This document shows, in pieces, positions 58,546 through 64,000 of a stretch of DNA of 64,000 bases. Position 1 is the first letter of the stretch, and every line of letters starts with the position of its first letter. The position numbers and the translations under genes are program-made. The stretch lies in the NCBI RefSeq assembly GCF_013386765.1, contig NZ_JACARE010000003.1:188855-252854 (forward strand). The letters run 5' to 3'. The DNA comes from Pseudomonas yamanorum (GTDB taxonomy: Bacteria > Pseudomonadota > Gammaproteobacteria > Pseudomonadales > Pseudomonadaceae). Under the pieces are notes generated by a model that was not told the DNA's origin, searched no databases, and was given only the letters and a program-made list of their open reading frames with translations.

Positions 58546-60079
58546 GCAGCCTCCAGTGTTGCTCGGCGATGCGCTTGAGGCACAGGCGCAGTTCGCCTTC
58601 CAGTGCGCGGTCTTCGATCACCGGCGGGAAGTCCTTTGCGAGCTCAATGTGCATGGCGGCCAGCGCCGGCGGCAGCGGGCGGGCGTCTTGCGCCTGGGCC
58701 CGCAGCCACACGCCCTGGTTGGCGGCCAGCAAGGTGGCGGCGGCGACTTGTTCGGTCAGCTCCAGCACGCGAATCGCGTCGCGGGCGGCGATGGTGCCCA
58801 TGCTCACCTTGTCCTGGTTGTGGCACTCGGTGGAGCGCGAGAACACGCTGGCCGGCATGGTGTTTTTCAGCGCTTCGGCGGTCCAGGCGCTGGTGCCGAT
58901 CTGCACGGCCTTGAAGCCGTGGTTGATCATCGCCCGCTCGGCCGGCGCACCGGACAGATTGCTCGGCAGGCCGTGGTTGTAGCGCACGTCCACCAGCAGG
59001 GCGAGTTGGCGGTCCAGCAGGTCGGCGACGTTGGCCACCAGGGTCTTGAGGCTGTCCATGGCGAACGCGATGTGGCCGCCGTAGAAGTGGCCGCCGTGCA
59101 GCACACGCTCTTCTTCGGCGTCGATGATCGGGTTGTCGTTGGCGCTGTTGAGTTCGATCTCGATGAACGAGCGCAGCCAGTTCAGGCTGTCGGCCAACAC
59201 GCCCAAAACGTGGGGCGCGCAACGCAGCGAGTAACGGTCTTGCAGGCGGTGCAGCGGCGCGGTCGGGGCATCAATCGCGAGGTCCTTGCGCAGCCAGGCG
59301 GCGACTTGCATCTGCCCCGGGTGTGGCTTGGCGGCGAACAGGCGCTCGTCGAAGTGCTCCGGGTTGCCTTGCAGCGCCACCACGTTCAGCGCGGTGATGC
59401 GCGTGGCCAGTTGCAGCAGGTAATCGGCGCGGGCGAAGGCCAGGCAGGCGAGGCCGGTCATCACGGCGGTGCCGTTCATCAGCGCCAGGGCTTCTTTCGG
59501 GCGCAGCACCAGCGGGTCCCAACCCAGTTCGCGGTGCACGTCGGCGGCCTGGCGGCGTTCGCCTCGGAACATCACTTCGCGTTCACCGGACAAGGTCGCA
59601 GCCACGTAGGACAGCGGCGTCAAATCACCGCTGGCGCCCACCGAGCCTTCTTCAGGAATCAGCGGCAGCACGTCGAACTCAAGGAATGCATGCAGGCGCT
59701 CCAGCAACTCCACGCGCACCCCGGAAACGCCGTGGCACAGCGACTGCAACCGCGCCGCCAGCACGGCGCGGGTGGCTTGCTCGTCCAGCAACTTGCCCAG
59801 GCCACAGCCGTGGAAGGTGTAGAGGTGGCGAGGCAACGCTTCGACGTGCTCCAGCGGCACCGCCACCACGCATGAGTCGCCGTAGCCGGTGGTCACGCCG
59901 TAGATCACGCCTTCCTTGTCCAGCAACGAATCGAGGAACTGCGCGCCCTTGGCGATACGCTGGAGATACGCGGCATCGGCTTGCAATTGAGTCGGCGCCT
60001 GACGGTTGGCCAGGGCCAGCACGTCTTCGATGCGCAAAGGGAGTTCGCCGAAGGTTACCGGCTCAAGATGCGTCGTCAT
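58538..60079 (-). CDS. Histidine/aromatic amino acid ammonia-lyase
   Basis: A 513-residue MIO-dependent lyase. The prosthetic group forms from Ala149-Ser150-Gly151 in EEGSVGASGDLTPLSYVAA; catalytic Tyr60 is in VIYGVTTGYGDS. Residues 89-90 at the substrate-selective site are Phe-His (RHLYTFHGCGLG), where HutH has Ser-His and R. sphaeroides tyrosine ammonia-lyase has His-Leu. There are no hut genes around it. In the polyene operon it most likely makes a cinnamic or coumaric acid starter. It overlaps the acyltransferase by 17 bases. Confidence 0.9.
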   Translation of the reverse strand: MTTHLEPVTFGELPLRIEDVLALANRQAPTQLQADAAYLQRIAKGAQFLDSLLDKEGVIYGVTTGYGDSCVVAVPLEHVEALPRHLYTFHGCGLGKLLDEQATRAVLAARLQSLCHGVSGVRVELLERLHAFLEFDVLPLIPEEGSVGASGDLTPLSYVAATLSGEREVMFRGERRQAADVHRELGWDPLVLRPKEALALMNGTAVMTGLACLAFARADYLLQLATRITALNVVALQGNPEHFDERLFAAKPHPGQMQVAAWLRKDLAIDAPTAPLHRLQDRYSLRCAPHVLGVLADSLNWLRSFIEIELNSANDNPIIDAEEERVLHGGHFYGGHIAFAMDSLKTLVANVADLLDRQLALLVDVRYNHGLPSNLSGAPAERAMINHGFKAVQIGTSAWTAEALKNTMPASVFSRSTECHNQDKVSMGTIAARDAIRVLELTEQVAAATLLAANQGVWLRAQAQDARPLPPALAAMHIELAKDFPPVIEDRALEGELRLCLKRIAEQHWRLHA

Positions 60080-60998
60080 CGGTCTTCCAGAAAGGGTAAA
60101 AGTTGAACCATTGTCGGGGCGCTTCCAGGCAGAACTGGCCCAGGCGCTCGGCGTAGCGGGCGGTCCATTGGGCGATCACCTGCTGGCGGTCGCTGCGTTT
60201 CCATTCGATCAGTTGGGCGAACGGCTCGATGATCAGGCGGTAGCGGCCTTGATGCTTCAAGCACATCAGCAGGTTGACCGGGCATTTCAGCAGGCCGGCC
60301 AGCAGCCACGGGCCTTGGGGAAAGGCGGCGTCATGGCCGAGGAAGTCCACCCGCACCGTGCGCCCGCCATGCAGCGGCACGCGGTCGCCGGCAATCGCCA
60401 GCCACTCGCCGGCGTCCAGGCGCTGGCTGAGCATCATCATTACCGCAGGGTCGAGTTCGCTGACCTGGATCAGGCGCAGATTGGTTGCCCCGGCTTCGCC
60501 CAGGATGCGGTTGAAACGTTCGGCATGCTTGGTGTGCACCAGCACGTTCATCGTGACCTTTTCCCCCAGTTCGGCGAGGGCGCGGCACACTTCAAGATTG
60601 CCCAGGTGCGCGCCCACCAGCATCTGCCCGCGTTCGCTACGCAGCTGGCCGCGCAGTTGGGCCGGGTCGATGATTTCGATCTGTTCCAGGCGCAGCTTGC
60701 CGTTCCATACGTCGAGCTTGTCCAGCAAGGCGTCGGCGAACGCCATGAACTGGCCGAAGACCCGCCGGTGGGTGGGGCGCAGGTCATCGCGCTGGCCCCA
60801 GTCGGCCAGGCGTTGCTGGTATTGCCAGGCGCTTTGGCGGGCCGTGCGGCCGAACAGGAAGAAGTACAAAACGATGCCGTACAGCAGCGGGCTCAGCAAC
60901 CGGCGCCCGAGGACTTTGGCGGCGAAGGCGGTGAATTTCATCAGCCAGAAGCTGCCGCGCTCTTCGCGGTCGGCCCAGTGCCGGGTGTCCTGGGTCAT
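60063..60998 (-). CDS. LpxL-like acyltransferase
   Basis: A 311-residue membrane-bound lysophospholipid/lipid A-type acyltransferase. N-terminal membrane helix (LLSPLLYGIVLYFFLFG), the H-x4-E active site GAHLGNLEVCRAL, and the downstream signature DRVPLHGGRTVRVDFLG. In aryl polyene clusters an acyltransferase of this kind attaches the polyene or a fatty chain to a lipid anchor. ATG 60998 overlaps the glycosyltransferase stop. Confidence 0.9.
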   Translation of the reverse strand: MTQDTRHWADREERGSFWLMKFTAFAAKVLGRRLLSPLLYGIVLYFFLFGRTARQSAWQYQQRLADWGQRDDLRPTHRRVFGQFMAFADALLDKLDVWNGKLRLEQIEIIDPAQLRGQLRSERGQMLVGAHLGNLEVCRALAELGEKVTMNVLVHTKHAERFNRILGEAGATNLRLIQVSELDPAVMMMLSQRLDAGEWLAIAGDRVPLHGGRTVRVDFLGHDAAFPQGPWLLAGLLKCPVNLLMCLKHQGRYRLIIEPFAQLIEWKRSDRQQVIAQWTARYAERLGQFCLEAPRQWFNFYPFWKTDDDAS

Positions 60999-61729
60999 GC
61001 CTGCCACCGGCGCCAGAGGATCATTGGCGCGCGCACCAACATGCCGAAGAACAGCCGGGTGTGCATCGAGGAAATCAGCGCGTTGTCGTGCACCAGGCGA
61101 AAGTGCGACAGGCCATCGGCGGGGTAATGCACCTGGGTCGGCAGCCAGCGCATTGGCTGGTTGCGCCACGACAGGCGCACCAGAATGTCGGAGTCGAAAT
61201 CCATGCGCTTGCCGATGTTGGCCGAGTCCATCAGTGCCAATACCGGCGGCAAGGGATACACGCGAAAGCCACACATGGAATCGCGGATTTGCAGCGACAA
61301 GGTGTTGATCCACACCCACACGTGGGTCAGGTAGCGCGCGTAAAGGCGGCCCTTGGGCACGCTGTCGTCGTATTCCGGGTAGCCGCAGATCACCGCATTG
61401 GGGTGAGTGCGCGAGGCGTCGAGGAAGGTCCCGACTTCCCGCAGGTCGTGCTGGCCGTCGGCGTCCACTTGCAGGGCGTGGGTGAAGCCCAGGCGCGCGG
61501 CTTCGCGAAAGCCGGCCATCACGGCGGCGCCCTTGCCCTGATTGGCGGGCAGGGTCAGCAGCGAGACGTTGTCGAGGGTTGCCAGTTGCGCCAGCACGGC
61601 GGCGCAGGCGGGGCTGCTGCCGTCGTCCACCAGCAGGCACGGCAGGCCGCCGTCGAGCACGGTGCGCACCACGGCGGGCACGGCGGCTTCGTGGTTGTAG
61701 ACCGGGATCAGGGCGCAGGGGTTATGCAT
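60995..61729 (-). CDS. Family 2 glycosyltransferase
   Basis: A 244-residue GT-A enzyme: ALIPVYNHEAAVPAVVRTVL, nucleotide-binding CLLVDDGSSPAC, and metal site LQVDADGQHDL. It resembles dolichol-phosphate mannosyltransferase-like enzymes and ends in a basic amphipathic segment. It may build the sugar link between polyene and lipid. ATG 61729; the frame beyond it runs through a REP element. Confidence 0.9.
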   Translation of the reverse strand: MHNPCALIPVYNHEAAVPAVVRTVLDGGLPCLLVDDGSSPACAAVLAQLATLDNVSLLTLPANQGKGAAVMAGFREAARLGFTHALQVDADGQHDLREVGTFLDASRTHPNAVICGYPEYDDSVPKGRLYARYLTHVWVWINTLSLQIRDSMCGFRVYPLPPVLALMDSANIGKRMDFDSDILVRLSWRNQPMRWLPTQVHYPADGLSHFRLVHDNALISSMHTRLFFGMLVRAPMILWRRWQA

Positions 61730-61760
61730 AACAGATACCCTGTTGGCAGAAACGCTTTTT

Positions 61761-61890
61761 GTGGCGAGGGAGCTTGCTCCCGCTGGGCTGCGAAGCGGCC
61801 CCAATACAGGCGACCGAGATTTGCCTGATAAACCACAGTGGCTGGGTTGGGAGTGCTGCGCACTCCAGCGGGAGCAAGCTCCCTCGCCAC
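61761..61890. repeat. Type-B REP palindrome inside the polyene operon
   Basis: GTGGCGAGGGAGCTTGCTCC faces its complement ending CTCCCTCGCCAC, with an inner segment GTGCTGCGCACTCC. It fills the 185-base gap between the ligase and the glycosyltransferase, the largest break in this otherwise overlapping operon. Confidence 0.9.
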
Positions 61891-61914
61891 AGGGAGCGGA
61901 TTTGCCACAGAAGG

Positions 61915-63585
61915 TTATTCACTCGCCAGCTCCAAAAGAATGCGCCCACTGGAGCAGGCCGCCGTCTCATTGCGGTAGGCGAAGTACAGCTTGCCGCGCT
62001 CCTGATCAAAGCGCAGGTGCAGTTCGATCCGGTCATCCGGACGCACCAGTTGCTGGAACTTGAGCACTTCCATCCCGGCGAATTGGCCCGGCAGCTTGAG
62101 CAGTTGCTGGCCCAGGCTCAGCGCCCAATCCACTTGCACCACACCCGGCAGCACCGGGGTTTGCGGGAAGTGGCCGCTGAAGTAGGCGAGGTCCGGCGGG
62201 ATCGCCAGTTGCAGGGTCCATTCACCGTTGGCTTCGACTTGCTCCAGCACTTCCGGCGCTTTCGGGCGGGGTGCCAGCAGCAGGGCTTCGACCTCGGCCT
62301 GGGGCAGCTTGCCTTGGCTGTTCAACGGCAATTGGCGCAACAGGCGCCAGCGGCGGGGCAGGGCCAGGGCTTCGCAGTGTTGGCTCAAGTGCTGGCGCAG
62401 GGCTTGGGTGACGGTGCGCCGGCCCTGGTTGCGCAGGGCATGCAAACCGTCGCTGCTGAGCACCACGAGGGCACCGAGGGACGCGCGGTTTTCCTGCACC
62501 ACGCCAAGGCGGGTTTCGGCGACCCAGGCGTGGTCTGCCAGCGCTTGTTCGAGCATTGGCAGGGAGATGCGTTTTTCTTCCAGCTTGACGATGCGGTCCA
62601 GGCGGCCCAGCAATTCGAAGCGGCCGTCGGCGTGGATGTTCGCGGCGTCGGCGGTGTGTTCGATATGCCCGGCAGGCAGGTACGGCGAGGCAATGCGCAA
62701 GGCGCCGTCGGCGTCCTGGCTCAGGTGCACATCGGCAAACGGCTGCCACGGTTGTTCGCCCTGGCGCCAGGCGATGCCGCCGGTTTCCGAGCTGCCGAGG
62801 ATTTCCGTCGGCCATTGCTGCAAGCGTTGATGCAGGCTGGTGGCGGCTTCAAGGGGCAGCGCGCCGCCGGAGGAGAACACCCGTTTGACCGGTATAAGCG
62901 CCGGCCAGTCGAGGTTGTCGCCCATGCGCTTGAGCAGCGCCGGGCTGGCAACCCAGGCGAACTGCGCATGCTCGCGGCTGGCGCGCTGCAGGTCCTCGGG
63001 GAATGCCAGTTGGCGGCGCACAAAGGTGCGCCCGGCACACAACGGCCACAGCACCCGGAACAGCAAGCCATAGATATGTTGGGTGGCGACGCTGCCGATG
63101 ATGCAGGCCTCGCCCAGGTCGGCGCCCCACAGGGTTTCCAGGGCCTGGACCTCATTGGCGATCTGGCGCAGGGTTTTGTCGATGCGCTTGGGTTCGCCGC
63201 TGGAGCCGGAGGTGCACAGGCTCAGGCAGGTGGCGTCGAGGTCCAGGGCAGCGGCGCTCAATGGCGCTTGATAGAGCGCGTCCAGGTCGCCGGCCTCGGT
63301 CAGCCAGGCGTCGACGGCGTCGTCCCAGCGCTGGCGGGTCTGGGGTTGCAGGTCGGCGGGCAACAACACGCTGACTCCGGCGCGCCACGCACCCAGCAGG
63401 GCGATCGCCAGCAAGCCGGCATCTTCCAGGTGCACGGCCAGGCGCTGGATGCCCCGGGCTTGCAAGCCGGCGGCCAGGCTCAGGCACTTCTCCCACAGTT
63501 GTGGGTGATCCAGGGCAGGTTCGGTGGTGACCCAACGCTGACCTACAGGCTCAAGCAGCAAGTGCTCAAGATTCAACCAATTCAT
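61915..63585 (-). CDS. AMP-dependent ligase fused to a FabZ-like dehydratase
   Basis: A 556-residue fusion. Residues 1-440 are an acyl-AMP ligase: [14 protein letters not shown] (P-loop), [27 protein letters not shown] and the catalytic Lys in [13 protein letters not shown]. Residues 445-556 are a hotdog dehydratase with its His in [20 protein letters not shown]. The ligase probably loads the aromatic starter on a carrier protein; the dehydratase acts during chain extension. E. coli keeps these as two genes. ATG 63585 overlaps the next gene by four bases. Confidence 0.9.
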   Translation of the reverse strand: MNWLNLEHLLLEPVGQRWVTTEPALDHPQLWEKCLSLAAGLQARGIQRLAVHLEDAGLLAIALLGAWRAGVSVLLPADLQPQTRQRWDDAVDAWLTEAGDLDALYQAPLSAAALDLDATCLSLCTSGSSGEPKRIDKTLRQIANEVQALETLWGADLGEACIIGSVATQHIYGLLFRVLWPLCAGRTFVRRQLAFPEDLQRASREHAQFAWVASPALLKRMGDNLDWPALIPVKRVFSSGGALPLEAATSLHQRLQQWPTEILGSSETGGIAWRQGEQPWQPFADVHLSQDADGALRIASPYLPAGHIEHTADAANIHADGRFELLGRLDRIVKLEEKRISLPMLEQALADHAWVAETRLGVVQENRASLGALVVLSSDGLHALRNQGRRTVTQALRQHLSQHCEALALPRRWRLLRQLPLNSQGKLPQAEVEALLLAPRPKAPEVLEQVEANGEWTLQLAIPPDLAYFSGHFPQTPVLPGVVQVDWALSLGQQLLKLPGQFAGMEVLKFQQLVRPDDRIELHLRFDQERGKLYFAYRNETAACSSGRILLELASE

Positions 63586-64000
63586 ACGCGGCCTCGAACC
63601 CTTTGTCGTACCAGCCATTCCACGGCAAACAACAGCCCCATCAGCCCGTAGGCGATCATGCCGTTGTACAACGTCCACCAGCTCAGCGGCGCCCACAAGG
63701 TGAGGGCGGCGGCGAGCAGGCCGTTACACAGAAAAAACACACTCCACACCACGGTGACCTGGCGCGTGTACACCACCGCTTTCTCGGGCAATTGCGGCTC
63801 GGTCATGCGGGCCAGGCGCTCGACCATCGGCGGCCCGTATTTCAGGCTCAGGCCGAACAGCGCCAACATGAACGCGCTGACCAGGCTCGGGTACCAGCGC
63901 AGCATCTGCGGGTTGTCGAACCAGGCGAGCATCAGGCAAAAGACGATGATCGCTGCGGCCATCCAGCGACTGCCCGGGCGCCTGGCGCCGGTCAGGGCGC
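63582..64000 (-). CDS. Membrane protein of the polyene cluster (partial)
   Basis: The last 139 codons of a membrane protein; the frame is open to the window edge with no sure start (ATG 63962 would be internal). Four hydrophobic helices are visible, with LSLKYGPPMVERLARM and VVYTRQVTVVWSVFFLCNG between them, the pattern of COG4648 proteins found beside aryl polyene ligases. Acyl carrier protein genes usually follow on this side. Confidence 0.82.
   Translation of the reverse strand, partial: ALTGARRPGSRWMAAAIIVFCLMLAWFDNPQMLRWYPSLVSAFMLALFGLSLKYGPPMVERLARMTEPQLPEKAVVYTRQVTVVWSVFFLCNGLLAAALTLWAPLSWWTLYNGMIAYGLMGLLFAVEWLVRQRVRGRV

Overview
The window looks like a chromosomal segment of a fluorescent-group Pseudomonas. 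The order rsmE-tatCBA-hisE-hisI-ubiBJE-pha-hslUV-argS-priA-rpmE-maeB-ponA-pilMNOPQ-aroKB-gltBD-hemE matches the conserved Pseudomonas backbone. GC is high, and the intergenic spaces carry REP-type palindromes typical of P. fluorescens relatives.

Layout. 1-4046: two tandem methyl-accepting chemoreceptors. 4320-7300: rsmE, the Tat secretion genes and the hisE/hisI pair, all leftward and tightly coupled. 7342-10336: ubiquinone genes ubiB, ubiJ and ubiE. 10480-17593: the medium-chain-length polyhydroxyalkanoate locus, with phasins phaI and phaF rightward and phaD, phaC2, phaZ and phaC1 leftward. A -24/-12 type element lies upstream of phaC1. 17843-25339: a DUF971 protein, HslUV protease, a SPOR protein, argS and priA, leftward. 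25636-28147: rpmE, a secreted nuclease and malic enzyme, rightward. 28343-30802: penicillin-binding protein 1A. 31020-34644: a compacted pilMN(OP)Q operon. 34649-45531: aroK, aroB, an AAA+/SPOR protein, gltBD and hemE.

45600-49852 is accessory DNA: a hipBA toxin-antitoxin pair with a recognisable operator, a divergent MFS transporter/LysR pair, a long palindrome and a probable small RNA gene. From 49865 to the right edge, one leftward, translationally coupled operon carries two ketosynthases, a ketoreductase, two hotdog dehydratase units, a methyltransferase, an MMPL exporter, a LolA-like protein, a thioesterase, an aromatic amino acid/histidine ammonia-lyase, an acyltransferase, a glycosyltransferase and an AMP-ligase. 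This is the gene content of an aryl polyene (flexirubin/xanthomonadin-like) pigment cluster. Acyl carrier proteins are not in view and probably lie past the right edge.

The most unusual material is in three places. (1) In the pil operon PilM has lost about a third of its length in frame, PilO and PilP are one protein without a lipobox, and PilQ lacks its N-terminal AMIN region. The set resembles the small HofMNOPQ/ComA-E DNA-uptake machines more than a full type IV pilus alignment complex. (2) A REP element sits in frame inside the start of the LolA-like gene of the polyene operon. (3) The rpmE terminator doubles as the signal-peptide codons of the next gene. The hipBA pair also shows an altered Gly-rich loop in the kinase.
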